A stretch of 62,943 nucleotides of DNA from UMGS363 sp051881815 (GCA_051881815.1 JBJEQP010000052.1:1-62943); one strand, 5' to 3'; shown: positions 42,798-51,285, numbered from the stretch's first letter. The notes: generated by a model not told the origin, from the sequence alone. Program-made: numbers and translations.

Positions 42798-44561
42798 ATG
42801 GAAGCAACAAACATCTTAGAGCAAGTTTCCGAGAGTACCTCGTCGTTAGTATTCGGCGTCTGGTTCTTGATCGGTGCAGCTCTCGTATTCTTTATGCAGG
42901 CAGGCTTCGCAATGGTCGAAACAGGTTTCACAAGAGCGAAGAACGCCGGAAACATTATCATGAAAAACCTTATGGACTTCTGTATCGGTACAGTAATGTT
43001 CATCCTCATCGGCTTCGGACTTCTCTTCGGTGAAGACCTTGTCGGACTCATCGGCAAGCCGGGCTTCGACATTATGACACAGTATGAGAATTTCGACTGG
43101 TCAAGCTTCGTATTCAACCTTGTATTCTGCGCAACGACCGCAACTATCGTTTCCGGTGCAATGGCTGAAAGAACAAAGTTCATTTCCTACTGCGTTTATT
43201 CCGCAGTTATCAGCGCACTCATTTATCCGATCGAAGCACACTGGATCTGGGGCGGCGGCTGGCTCGCACAGATGGGCTTCCACGATTTCGCAGGTTCGAC
43301 CTGTATTCACATGGTCGGCGGTATCGCAGCTCTCATCGGCGCAAAGATCCTCGGACCCCGTATCGGCAAGTTCGTTACCGATAAGGACGGCAAGGTAACA
43401 AAGGTAAACGCTATCCCCGGTCACTCGCTTACTATCGGTGCACTCGGCGTATTCATCCTTTGGTTCGGCTGGTACGGCTTCAACGGCGCTGCTGCAACAA
43501 GCATTGAACAGCTCGGTTCTATCTTCCTTACAACAACAGTTGCTCCTGCAGTTGCAACAGTTACCTGCATGATCTTCACTTGGATCAAGTATGGCAAGCC
43601 CGATGTTTCCATGTGTCTTAACGCATCGCTCGCAGGTCTTGTTGGTATCACCGCTCCCTGTGACACAACAGACTGTCTCGGCGCTGTTATCGTAGGTATC
43701 GTTTCAGGTCTGCTCGTAGTATTCGGTGTATGGCTCCTTGACAACAAGCTCCATATTGACGACCCTGTCGGCGCAGTTGCAGTTCACATGATGAACGGCG
43801 TTTGGGGTACTATCGCAGTTGGTCTTCTCTCCAATCCGAAGGTTCCCGGTTATGCACTTGCAGATGCTGACGGCAACACACTCGCAGGCGTTTTCTACGG
43901 CGGTGGATTCAAGCTCTTCGGCATCCAGCTCATCGGTCTTTTTGCAGTTGCTGCATGGACAACAGTTACAATGATCATCACATTTGCAGTTATCAAGAAA
44001 ACTCTCGGTCTCAGAGCTTCCAAGGAGGAAGAAACAAGAGGTCTCGACGTTACAGAACACGGTCTTGCTTCTGCTTATGCAGACTTTATGCCGGTATCCA
44101 ACTCCATCTTCACAGGCGAGGTTTCCGAAGAAGAACCTGCTGCAGCAGTTCCTGTTACTGTTGTTGACCGTCCTCATATCGAGCGCAGCGCAGACAGCAA
44201 GAACAAGTACACAAGAATTGCTATTATATGCAAGCAGAACAAATTTGAAGCACTCAAATCCGCACTCAGCAACATCGGCGTAACAGGCTTTACTGTTACA
44301 CAGGTTCTCGGCTGCGGCACACAGAAGGGTGCAGGCGAAATGTATCGTGGTATTCCTGTTGAAGCAACGCTCCTTCCAAAGGTAAAGGTTGAGGTCGTAG
44401 TTTCAAGAGTTCCTGTTGAAACAGTTGTTGAAACTGCAAGAAAGGCTCTTTACACAGGTCACATCGGCGACGGTAAGATCTTCGTTTACGATGTTGAGGA
44501 TGTTATCAGAGTCCGTACAGGCGAAAGCGGATATGACGCTCTCCAGGATTCCGATGATTAA
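42798..44561 (+). CDS. ammonium transporter AmtB fused to a PII (GlnB/GlnK) domain
   Basis: A 587-residue protein. Residues 1-420 are an Amt channel with 11 spans; the twin histidines are in STCIHMVGG and AVAVHMMNGVWG, and AMAERTKF and GWYGFNGAAA are family motifs. A linker of about 50 residues leads to a PII domain (471-587) beginning YTRIAIICKQNKFEALKSAL and containing the nucleotide-binding region ATLLPKVKVEVVV and HIGDGKIFVYDV. In its T-loop (GEMYRGIPVEATLLPK) the uridylylated Tyr51 of E. coli PII is replaced by Val, so control must be by ligand binding, not by that modification. PII normally blocks AmtB as a separate trimer; here it is built in. ATG 42798 follows TTGGAGG. Confidence 0.93.
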   Translation: MEATNILEQVSESTSSLVFGVWFLIGAALVFFMQAGFAMVETGFTRAKNAGNIIMKNLMDFCIGTVMFILIGFGLLFGEDLVGLIGKPGFDIMTQYENFDWSSFVFNLVFCATTATIVSGAMAERTKFISYCVYSAVISALIYPIEAHWIWGGGWLAQMGFHDFAGSTCIHMVGGIAALIGAKILGPRIGKFVTDKDGKVTKVNAIPGHSLTIGALGVFILWFGWYGFNGAAATSIEQLGSIFLTTTVAPAVATVTCMIFTWIKYGKPDVSMCLNASLAGLVGITAPCDTTDCLGAVIVGIVSGLLVVFGVWLLDNKLHIDDPVGAVAVHMMNGVWGTIAVGLLSNPKVPGYALADADGNTLAGVFYGGGFKLFGIQLIGLFAVAAWTTVTMIITFAVIKKTLGLRASKEEETRGLDVTEHGLASAYADFMPVSNSIFTGEVSEEEPAAAVPVTVVDRPHIERSADSKNKYTRIAIICKQNKFEALKSALSNIGVTGFTVTQVLGCGTQKGAGEMYRGIPVEATLLPKVKVEVVVSRVPVETVVETARKALYTGHIGDGKIFVYDVEDVIRVRTGESGYDALQDSDD

Positions 44562-44590
44562 ATTCATCTCCATATAATGTATTACATAAA

Positions 44591-44636
44591 AACAGCATTG
44601 AAGCCTCGGTCGGATGATCGGGGCTTCAATGCTGTT
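44591..44636. terminator. bidirectional terminator between amtB and rlmA
   Basis: AACAGCATTGAAGCC (44591-44605) pairs perfectly with GGCTTCAATGCTGTT (44622-44636). It is followed by TGTTT on the plus strand and TTTTT on the minus strand, so it serves both convergent units. Confidence 0.85.
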
Positions 44637-44645
44637 TGTTTATGA

Positions 44646-45479
44646 TCAGTTCTTTTTGTAAATAAGTATTTCAAAAGCAATTTCCGTTTCAAGCTGTGAA
44701 AGCGACTCGACACGGCGATGACCTTCCTCGCTCGTTTTATAGTAATAAGGCGTCATTGAAAACAGATTCCGGATATCCTCGTTATTGTCAAGCTGTATCT
44801 TTGAGCTTACGGACTGCTTTTCGAGCAGGGTGAATCCGTCGGGTATGTCCTCTTTCGGCTCGTTTAAATAGGGAGCGTCATATATCGCCGATTTGAGCTG
44901 CCAGAGGTGACGTTCGGCAGGAATGACCATTATCAGAGTGCCGTTCGGTTTAAGCACACGCAGGAATTCTTCTCCGCACCACGGTGCAAAGAGTGTTGTC
45001 AGCATATCGCACGAGCAGCTCCTGACGGGCAGATGAAATACGCTGCTGACCGAAAACAGCACATTTGTGACGCCCTCCGACTTTGCACGTTTTGCTGCAG
45101 CGTCGGCAGCGGTTTTGGAGATATCCGTTCCCATAAAGAACATATCGGGAGCTTTTTTTGCTGCACAAACGGTGTAAATTCCCTCGCCGCAGCCTGCGTC
45201 AAGAACAACTCCGTTTTTTACCGAGTATTTTTTTACGCTGTCGGAAAAAGCATTGATAAGAATATCGTAATACCCTTTGTTCAGAAAGCTTTTCCTCGCG
45301 TTTACCATAAGCTTGTTATCGCCCGGGAGCTTCGTGTTCATCTGTTGAACAAGCAGCAGGTTCACATAGCCGCTTCGTGCAGTATCATAAACATGATTTT
45401 CGGGGCAGCGGAAGCTTCCGGAGTCACGGTGGAGAGTTCCGCCGCATTTTGGGCAGATATAGCTGTGAAATTCGTTCAT
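44646..45479 (-). CDS. 23S rRNA (guanine-N1)-methyltransferase, RlmA family
   Basis: A 277-residue enzyme that methylates N1 of a guanine in helix 35 of 23S rRNA (G745 or G748), in the peptide exit tunnel where macrolides bind. The N-terminal zinc site is Cys9, Cys12, Cys25 and His29 (ICPKCGG, FRCPENHVYD), followed by SGYVNLLLVQQ and the SAM motif VVLDAGCGEGIYT (about 90-102). Members of the RlmAII type give tylosin resistance. Its ATG overlaps the histidine kinase stop (ATGA), so it belongs to the two-component operon. Confidence 0.88.
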   Translation of the reverse strand: MNEFHSYICPKCGGTLHRDSGSFRCPENHVYDTARSGYVNLLLVQQMNTKLPGDNKLMVNARKSFLNKGYYDILINAFSDSVKKYSVKNGVVLDAGCGEGIYTVCAAKKAPDMFFMGTDISKTAADAAAKRAKSEGVTNVLFSVSSVFHLPVRSCSCDMLTTLFAPWCGEEFLRVLKPNGTLIMVIPAERHLWQLKSAIYDAPYLNEPKEDIPDGFTLLEKQSVSSKIQLDNNEDIRNLFSMTPYYYKTSEEGHRRVESLSQLETEIAFEILIYKKN

Positions 45480-46762
45480 TTTCCTGATTTTTTCCTTTCA
45501 GATCGTTCTTTGATCAATGGGATCGCCGCCGTAAAAACGATCATATTGTTTTCCTTGTATTCTGCGGAGATTCTGCCGCCGTGCGCTTCGGCTATAGCCT
45601 TTGCGGCAGAAAGACCAATTCCGCTGCCGCCGCTTTTCTGATTGCGGGAGCTGTCGCTGCGGTAGAAGCGTTCAAAAAGACGCTCGGGTTTGCATTCGGG
45701 AAGCTTTTCGCATTGATTTTCGATCGAAAGCACGGCGTTTTTTCCGTTTTCGGAGAGTGAAACGGTTATCTCGGCTTGCGCAGCAGTGTATTTTACCGCA
45801 TTGTCAAGAAGTATCGAAACGAGCTGCGAAAAGGTATCTTTATTCACATCGGCGGCAATTCCGTTTTCGATTTTTGTTTCGATCACAGCCGATCTCTGCG
45901 CAGCAGATTCCATAAAATGCTCGGCAGTATGCAAAACGATATCCGAGATATTTTCCTTTGAAACGGCAAGCTTGAAGCCGCTTTCGTCGGCACGGGAGAG
46001 TATAAGCAGATTTTGCATAAGCTCTCCGAGGCGAAGCGTCTGACGCTTGATATTTCGTGTATATTTCGAGCCGTTTTCAGCGCAGGTAAGCTCAAGCGCT
46101 TCGGTGTTGGAAAGGATTATCGCCAGCGGTGTTTTCAGCTCGTGACCTGCATTTGTGACGAACTGCTTCTGCTTTTCAATGTTTTCAGCGACAGGTCTTA
46201 TTGCAGCCTTTGAAAGAAGAATGACGATAATCAGCATTACCGCCCAGCATATCAGACCGATCAGCAGCGAGATAACAAGAACGTTGGTCATATTGCGGTT
46301 TTCCCGTGAAACATCAAGAAAAAAAGCTGTTGTTTCACTGTCCTGTCTTTCGATGCGGTAGATGAACGACTTGTATTTTCCCGTGTCCTTATCTTTTTTG
46401 ATTATGTTGTTTGCATACTGCACCGCTTCATCCGCTGTGACGGAAGAAATGCGGTCAACGTCCGTGAAAAGCACATTTCCGTCATCGTCCAGCTTTACCG
46501 AAAAAAATCTTGCCGAAAGAGCGTTGTCCTCTGTTATAGGGGCGGAGAAAAATGCCCGTTTTCTGTTGTTTTGCAGCGGAAAAGAGGGAGGAATACCATT
46601 TTTTCTGTTTGTGTCCGCAAAGCAGCGATCAAGCATACGCTCCGATTCATTATTTGTGATAATAACATTGAAGACGTTGAGTGCTCCGAGCAGCACCGCA
46701 AGCAGTATCGTTATCGCAGTCATTGAAGTAAGGATAAAACGCTTCTGAAGATCCTTTATCAT
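45476..46762 (-). CDS. sensor histidine kinase
   Basis: A 428-residue membrane kinase. It has two membrane spans (about 12-35 and 165-188) around an extracytosolic sensor domain of about 130 residues, then the HisKA domain with phospho-acceptor in FVTNAGHELKTPLAIIL and the HATPase domain with N box LLDNAVKYT and G box KSGGSGIGLSAAKAIAEAHGG. No HAMP domain is evident. The start ATG 46762 overlaps the response regulator stop (ATGA), and GGAGGAGAT precedes it. Partner of the regulator encoded just upstream. Confidence 0.93.
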   Translation of the reverse strand: MIKDLQKRFILTSMTAITILLAVLLGALNVFNVIITNNESERMLDRCFADTNRKNGIPPSFPLQNNRKRAFFSAPITEDNALSARFFSVKLDDDGNVLFTDVDRISSVTADEAVQYANNIIKKDKDTGKYKSFIYRIERQDSETTAFFLDVSRENRNMTNVLVISLLIGLICWAVMLIIVILLSKAAIRPVAENIEKQKQFVTNAGHELKTPLAIILSNTEALELTCAENGSKYTRNIKRQTLRLGELMQNLLILSRADESGFKLAVSKENISDIVLHTAEHFMESAAQRSAVIETKIENGIAADVNKDTFSQLVSILLDNAVKYTAAQAEITVSLSENGKNAVLSIENQCEKLPECKPERLFERFYRSDSSRNQKSGGSGIGLSAAKAIAEAHGGRISAEYKENNMIVFTAAIPLIKERSERKKSGK

Positions 46763-47433
46763 TTTATCTCCTCCAAAGTGTAGCCGGTGCCTCGTTTTAC
46801 CTTTATTTCGGCGTTTGCACCGAGCGCAGAAAGTCTTTTGCGCAGGTAGGATATGTAGACCCACACTGCGCCTATCTCCGCATCGGAATCATAGCCCCAG
46901 ACCTTCGCCATAAGGTCTTCGGAAGAAAGATAGATACCCTGATTGAGCATAAGCTGTTCCATAAGACGGTATTCGAGCCGCGGAAGCGTGAACGATTGAT
47001 CTTTGCAGGAAAGCTGCGATGACTGCATATTGAGAGAAAGATCTCCGCAGGTGAGGATATCGGGGGTGAATTCTTCACGGCGGCGCAGCATTGCTCTTAT
47101 CCTCGCCAGAAGCTCGCCCATTTCAAACGGCTTTGCAAGGTAATCGTCAGCTCCTGCGTCAAGTCCCTCTATTTTGTCCTCGACCTGTGATTTTGCGGTA
47201 AGAAGAAGTATCGGAGTTCGGCAGCCTTTTTTGCGAAGCTCACGAAGAACCTCGATACCGTCCATTCCCGGCATCATAATATCAAGAATTATCCCGTCAT
47301 AGCTGTCGGCAAGCGCATAATCAAGCGCATCCTTTCCGTCATAAACAGCGTCAACGATGTATTTGTGATAGGTAAGTATATCCGTGACGGCTTCGGACAT
47401 AGCCTGCTCATCCTCGGCATATAAAAGCTTCAT
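46759..47433 (-). CDS. OmpR-family response regulator
   Basis: A 224-residue regulator. The receiver domain (1-115) has the acidic pair in LLYAEDEQ, the phosphorylated Asp in GIILDIMMPGMDGIEVL and Lys in LAKPFEMGELLARI. The winged-helix domain covers about 128-224 (SQLSCKDQSFTLPRLEYRLMEQLMLNQG, VWVYISYLRKRL). ATG 47433 is preferred over ATG 47442, because GGGAG abuts the latter. First gene of the regulator-kinase-rlmA operon. Confidence 0.95.
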   Translation of the reverse strand: MKLLYAEDEQAMSEAVTDILTYHKYIVDAVYDGKDALDYALADSYDGIILDIMMPGMDGIEVLRELRKKGCRTPILLLTAKSQVEDKIEGLDAGADDYLAKPFEMGELLARIRAMLRRREEFTPDILTCGDLSLNMQSSQLSCKDQSFTLPRLEYRLMEQLMLNQGIYLSSEDLMAKVWGYDSDAEIGAVWVYISYLRKRLSALGANAEIKVKRGTGYTLEEIK

Positions 47434-47488
47434 TTTCATCATCTCCCGAAAAAATTATATCTGTCTGACCTTAATTATACCTTATATC

Positions 47489-47527
47489 AAGGGAAACGAT
47501 TGCTTCGCATTAATCAGCGTATCCTAA
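47489..47527. repeat. short family B hairpin in the two-component promoter region
   Basis: AAGGGAAACGATTGC and the ending GCATTAATCAGCGTATCCTAAG form an imperfect short inverted repeat of the type seen at 42262-42380, about 60 bp before the response regulator gene. Confidence 0.5.
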
Positions 47528-47638
47528 GAAATTCTTTCCTTTAAGTTATACGCTTTCCGTTTCCATATTGTATATCGCTGAATGTTATCCGGTTCATAAT
47601 TTTCCTCTCATTTGGCGGTGTTTTGCTTCATTTTTATT

Positions 47639-47774
47639 ATACCATATTTTGGGCATTTGGGGAAGATCAAATCAGCGTTTACAAAGAAAAACGTTCCATA
47701 GGCATAAGTTGAAAATTTCACTGTGGGATTTTTGTTCAAAAGTGCCTTTGAAAAAATGCGCCAAAATATGGTAT
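47639..47774. repeat. inverted repeat ATACCATATTTTGG flanking 108 bp
   Basis: ATACCATATTTTGG (47639-47652) and its exact complement (47761-47774) continue imperfectly inward (GCATTT and AAATGC). The right copy is the -10 region (TGGTATTAT, extended -10) of the gene at 47830, and the left copy makes the same extended -10 on the minus strand (TATGGTATAAT). It is either a miniature element carrying outward promoters or a divergent promoter pair. No convincing gene lies to the left. Confidence 0.55.
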
Positions 47775-47829
47775 TATTTATATAGGATATACAGACAAAT
47801 ATGTAGTCCTATAAGGAGGTGACAGCTTT

Positions 47830-48069
47830 ATGAAGCGAGTAAAAGCGGCTTGCATTTGTCAGACTCTTCATTTTATGTTAAAAGAAGATGTTGCACATGA
47901 TTATGCAGTTGATCTGGTTGAACAGGAGGTAGAACAGTATAAGAAAACTCTTGAACGAAGCCACACACAGTACAAAATCGTAGAGCAGACTGTTCAGCAG
48001 GACGGTTCTATCATTATCAAGGTCATCAAACAGTATAACTCAAGCCCTGTCGGTGATTATCTGAACTGA
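47830..48069 (+). CDS. small unknown protein
   Basis: A 79-residue protein behind a perfect AAGGAGGTGA, starting MKRVKAACICQTLHFMLKED. It has a predicted helix (YAVDLVEQEVEQYKKTLERS) followed by two beta strands (YKIVEQTVQQDGSIIIKVIKQYN). No family is recognised. The strong ribosome binding site and own promoter argue that it is expressed. Confidence 0.6.
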   Translation: MKRVKAACICQTLHFMLKEDVAHDYAVDLVEQEVEQYKKTLERSHTQYKIVEQTVQQDGSIIIKVIKQYNSSPVGDYLN

Positions 48070-48093
48070 TGAACAAAGCAAACACGAACTATT

Positions 48094-48140
48094 TTAGAAA
48101 ACGCTGATCAATGCAATGTGATTTATCAGCGTTTCCTTAG
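48094..48140. repeat. 47-bp family B mini-element
   Basis: TTAGAAAACGCTGAT (48094-48108) and ATCAGCGTTTCCTTAG (48125-48140) are inverted repeats with the ends of the 119-bp elements at 42262 and 52434 but only a short spacer. A further half-copy (TACGCTGATTAATG) is found near 48608. Confidence 0.65.
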
Positions 48141-48166
48141 TTCCGTGCAGTTTTATGGAGGTATAT

Positions 48167-48592
48167 ATGGCGCAAAAGAATACAACCGCAGCTTCACAGC
48201 AAAAAAAGAGATCGGCGGCAGAAAAGCTGCGTGAACATAAAATAGAAGCTTTCCGTCAAAGGATAGATCAGGACGAAGAAACAATAGCTGCAATGGAAAA
48301 AAGCCGCAATGATTTGTCAAAAACCGATATCAATGGTATTACGGTCGCACACAGGACTTTCGGGCAAGGCAGAATAATCGAACAGAATGCTTCAACCATT
48401 ACTGTACAATTTGGCGCTGAAAGCAAGAAGTTTATGATGCCGTCTGCGTTCATCGACGGATTTCTTGAAACGGATGATGCAGAGCTGAACAAAGGCATTT
48501 TGCGTTACCGTGAAATGTGTACGCAGATAAAGCTTGCAAAGGACGATATCAGCGAAGTTAATCGCTCTATTCAAGTATTGGAAAAGAAGTAA
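48167..48592 (+). CDS. unknown coiled-coil protein with small beta domain
   Basis: A 141-residue protein starting at ATG 48167 after TGGAGG. The N-terminal part is basic and helical (QQKKRSAAEKLREHKIEAFR), the middle has a small beta barrel-like segment (ITVAHRTFGQGRIIEQNASTITVQFGAESKKF) reminiscent of UvrD/PcrA C-terminal or Tudor-like folds, and a terminal helix ends in VNRSIQVLEKK. Function unknown; the barrel suggests binding to protein or nucleic acid. Confidence 0.6.
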   Translation: MAQKNTTAASQQKKRSAAEKLREHKIEAFRQRIDQDEETIAAMEKSRNDLSKTDINGITVAHRTFGQGRIIEQNASTITVQFGAESKKFMMPSAFIDGFLETDDAELNKGILRYREMCTQIKLAKDDISEVNRSIQVLEKK

Positions 48593-48687
48593 TATAATTA
48601 TTTTGTAATACGCTGATTAATGTGAAGCATTCATTAAAAGTATATCATACATCAAAAAATAAATCAAGCAGCGAAAAAGCAAAACAA

Positions 48688-48717
48688 AAGGGTACCGGAC
48701 AGTTGTCCGATACCCTT
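48688..48717 (-). terminator. terminator of rubrerythrin
   Basis: AAGGGTACCGGACA and TGTCCGATACCCTT form a 14-bp stem with one mismatch around AGT-type loop bases. On the minus strand TTTGTTTTG follows. Confidence 0.8.
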
Positions 48718-48724
48718 AATGCGC

Positions 48725-49270
48725 TTAATAGTTTTCGTTTCTTACTTCAAAGTAAGCCTGTGGGTGGTTGCAAACGGGGCAGACTGTCGGAGCAGTCGTT
48801 CCGATAACGATATGTCCGCAGTTGCGGCACTCCCATACTGTTACGCCGCTCTTTTCAAATACAGCCTTTTCTTCAACGTTCTTGAGGAGTGCTCTGTAAC
48901 GCTCTTCGTGAGCCTTTTCGATTGCGGCAACGCCTCTGAATTTTTCAGCAAGGTCGTGGAATCCTTCTTCATCGGCTTCCTTTGCCATGCGGTCATACAT
49001 ATCTGTCCATTCAAAGTTCTCGCCCTCTGCTGCGCTTTTAAGGTTTTCTTCGGTAGTGCCAAGCTCGCCGAGTGCCTTGAACCACATTTTAGCGTGTTCC
49101 TTTTCGTTGTCAGCTGTCTTTAAGAAAAGTGCAGCGATCTGTTCGTAGCCTGCTTTTTTCGCAACGGAAGCGAAGTATGTATATTTGTTTCTTGCCTGTG
49201 ATTCGCCTGCGAATGCTTCACGGAGATTCTGTTCGGTCTTTGTACCTGCGTATGGATTTTTGCTGCTCAT
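48725..49270 (-). CDS. rubrerythrin
   Basis: A 181-residue peroxide-scavenging protein of strict anaerobes. The N-terminal ferritin-like domain has the diiron ligands in LREAFAGESQARNKYTYFAS, NEKEHAKMW, and AAIEKAHEERYRALL. The C-terminal rubredoxin domain is WECRNCGHIVIGTTAPTVCPVCNHPQAYFE. ATG 49270 after ATGGAGG is preferred to ATG 49285. The gene lies downstream of cadA on the same strand with its own promoter. Confidence 0.96.
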   Translation of the reverse strand: MSSKNPYAGTKTEQNLREAFAGESQARNKYTYFASVAKKAGYEQIAALFLKTADNEKEHAKMWFKALGELGTTEENLKSAAEGENFEWTDMYDRMAKEADEEGFHDLAEKFRGVAAIEKAHEERYRALLKNVEEKAVFEKSGVTVWECRNCGHIVIGTTAPTVCPVCNHPQAYFEVRNENY

Positions 49271-49317
49271 AAAAAATACCTCCATTTTTTAAGTCAATAC
49301 GGTATGGTATTGCTTTA

Positions 49318-49353
49318 AAAGATTCGGAAAGTGTGAAGCTTCCCGAATCTTTT
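49318..49353 (-). terminator. hairpin between the rubrerythrin promoter and gene
   Basis: AAAGATTCGGAAAG and GCTTCCCGAATCTTT pair (about 13 bp with one mismatch) around TGTGAA, with U-rich flanks on the minus strand (CTTTTAAAG). It can end cadA transcription, but it also lies downstream of the rubrerythrin promoter, so it may attenuate that gene. Confidence 0.65.
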
Positions 49354-49364
49354 ATTATAAAAAT

Positions 49365-49393
49365 ATTATACCATTTCGGACGAGCAAAGTCAA
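49365..49393 (-). promoter_or_regulatory. promoter of rubrerythrin
   Basis: On the minus strand TTGACT (49388-49393) and TATAAT (49365-49370), spaced 17 bp, with TGG before the -10. It lies directly after the cadA stop codon. Confidence 0.8.
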
Positions 49394-49401
49394 TCATTTT
49401 T

Positions 49402-51285
49402 TTACAATTTCGATACCTTCAGCGCACGGATGGCATTGAGAACTGCGATTATCATTACTCCGACATCGGCAAATATCGCAAGCCACATATTAGCGATCCC
49501 GAAAGCCGTCAACGCAAGGCAGGCAAACTTTACAACGAGTGAGAATACAATGTTCTGATATACGATACCGATACATTTTCTTGATATCTTTATTGCCTTT
49601 GCGATCTTGAGCGGATCATCGTCCATAAGAACGATATCGGCGGCTTCTATTGCTGCGTCCGAACCCATTGCACCCATTGCGATACCGATATCAGCTCGCA
49701 TAAGAACGGGAGCGTCGTTTATGCCGTCGCCGACAAAAGCAAGCTTTTCCTTTTCGCCCTTTTCGGAGAGCAGCTCTTCGACCTTTGTTACCTTGTCGGC
49801 AGGGAGAAGCTCGCTGTAGAATTCGTCAACGCCAAGCGAACGTGCAGCCTTTTCGGCAGCCTGCTTCCTGTCGCCCGTGAGCATTACCGTTTTCTTTATC
49901 CCAAGCTTTTTAAGCTCTGCAACAGCGGCGATGGAATGTGATTTTTCACGGTCGGAGATAACTATATGTCCCGAATATTCACCGTTCACGGCAACGTGAA
50001 GTATCGTTCCGACGCTGTGGCAGTCAATATGCTCGACGCCTATCTTCTTCATAAGCTTGATGTTTCCGACAGCGATCTTTTTGCCGTCAACAACTGCAGT
50101 TATGCCGCATCCGCTTATCTCCTCAATGTCGGAAACTCTGTTTCGGTCAAGCTCTTTTCCGTAAGCGTTCTGCAGGCTCTTGCTGATAGGGTGTGAAGAT
50201 GAACATTCCGCAAGCGCCGCATATTCGAGAAGCATTTCCTTGTCAATGGAATTGTGGTGATAATCCGTTACCTCAAAAACGCCCTCGGTGAGCGTTCCCG
50301 TTTTGTCAAATACGACATATTTTGTCTTGGAAAGCGCTTCAAGATAGTTTGAACCTTTGATGAGGATACCCTCACGGCTTGAACCGCCGATGCCTGCAAA
50401 AAAGCTTAAAGGAATGCTGATAACGAGTGCGCAGGGGCAGCTTACAACGAGGAATGTCAGCGCTCTGTAGATCCAGTCCGACCATGCGGCTTCGTTTCCC
50501 GAGATGATACCGATAACGGGCGGAATGACAGCAAGCGCAAGTGCTCCGAAGCATACGGCAGGGGTATAGACCTTTGCAAAGCGTGAGATGAATTCTTCCG
50601 ATCTTGACTTGTTCGAGCTTGAATTCTCGACAAGATCGAGTATCTTTGAAACGGTCGATTCGCCGAATTCCTTTGAAGTCTTTATTTTGAGAACGCCCGA
50701 AAGGTTTATGCAGCCGCTGACGACTTCATCGCCCTCGTGAACATCACGGGGAACGCTTTCGCCAGTGAGTGCGCTTGTGTTAAGACTGGAGCTTCCCTCG
50801 CAGACAACACCGTCAATGGGTATTTTTTCGCCTGGCTGAACAACAATGATGCTTCCGATCTCAACCTCGTCGGGAGAAACCTGTTCAAGCTTTCCGTCCT
50901 GTTCGATGTTGGCATAGTCGGGGCGGATATCCATAAGCTCGGTTATGTTTTTGCGGCTCTTTCCAACGGCAATGCTCTGGAAAAGCTCGCCCGTCTGATA
51001 GAATATCATAACTGTGAGCGCTTCGTCATAGTCGCCGCTGCCCGTGTAAATTGCAAGCGCAAATGCTCCTACGGTTGCGACAGCCATAAGGAAATTTTCA
51101 TCAAAGGGTCTGCCGTTTACAATTCCAAGAAAAGCTTTGCGCAGAATATCGTAGCCGATAAGGATATACGCTGCAAGGTACAACGCAAGCTTTACAATTC
51201 CCGTGATCGGCAGCAGATGATATATCACAAGAAGTACAACGCAGGCGATTATCCTGGCAAGCATTATCTTTTGTTTTTTCTTCAT
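49402..51285 (-). CDS. P1B-type heavy metal ATPase (Cd/Zn exporter-like)
   Basis: A 627-residue heavy metal pump. The first spans are at about 8-75. The parts in order are: actuator TGESVPRDV, membrane CPC motif in VSCPCALVISIPLSFFAG, phosphorylation site VFDKTGTLTEGVF, the His-Pro SSHPIS, the ATP site GDRKQAAE, and the hinge VGDGINDAPVLMRADIGIAMG. The last span has the Asp of the Cd/Zn/Pb group (AIFADVGVMIIAVLNAIRAL). It lacks the usual N-terminal metal-binding domain, which is instead encoded by the gene just upstream (17 bp). Likely exports Zn or Cd. Confidence 0.92.
   Translation of the reverse strand: MKKKQKIMLARIIACVVLLVIYHLLPITGIVKLALYLAAYILIGYDILRKAFLGIVNGRPFDENFLMAVATVGAFALAIYTGSGDYDEALTVMIFYQTGELFQSIAVGKSRKNITELMDIRPDYANIEQDGKLEQVSPDEVEIGSIIVVQPGEKIPIDGVVCEGSSSLNTSALTGESVPRDVHEGDEVVSGCINLSGVLKIKTSKEFGESTVSKILDLVENSSSNKSRSEEFISRFAKVYTPAVCFGALALAVIPPVIGIISGNEAAWSDWIYRALTFLVVSCPCALVISIPLSFFAGIGGSSREGILIKGSNYLEALSKTKYVVFDKTGTLTEGVFEVTDYHHNSIDKEMLLEYAALAECSSSHPISKSLQNAYGKELDRNRVSDIEEISGCGITAVVDGKKIAVGNIKLMKKIGVEHIDCHSVGTILHVAVNGEYSGHIVISDREKSHSIAAVAELKKLGIKKTVMLTGDRKQAAEKAARSLGVDEFYSELLPADKVTKVEELLSEKGEKEKLAFVGDGINDAPVLMRADIGIAMGAMGSDAAIEAADIVLMDDDPLKIAKAIKISRKCIGIVYQNIVFSLVVKFACLALTAFGIANMWLAIFADVGVMIIAVLNAIRALKVSKL

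Noticed and set aside
47535..47606. 18-codon minus-strand ORF (MNRITFSDIQYGNGKRIT) with a GAGAGGAAA site
   Set aside because: Too short and without any resemblance; kept only as part of the note on the inverted promoter repeats.
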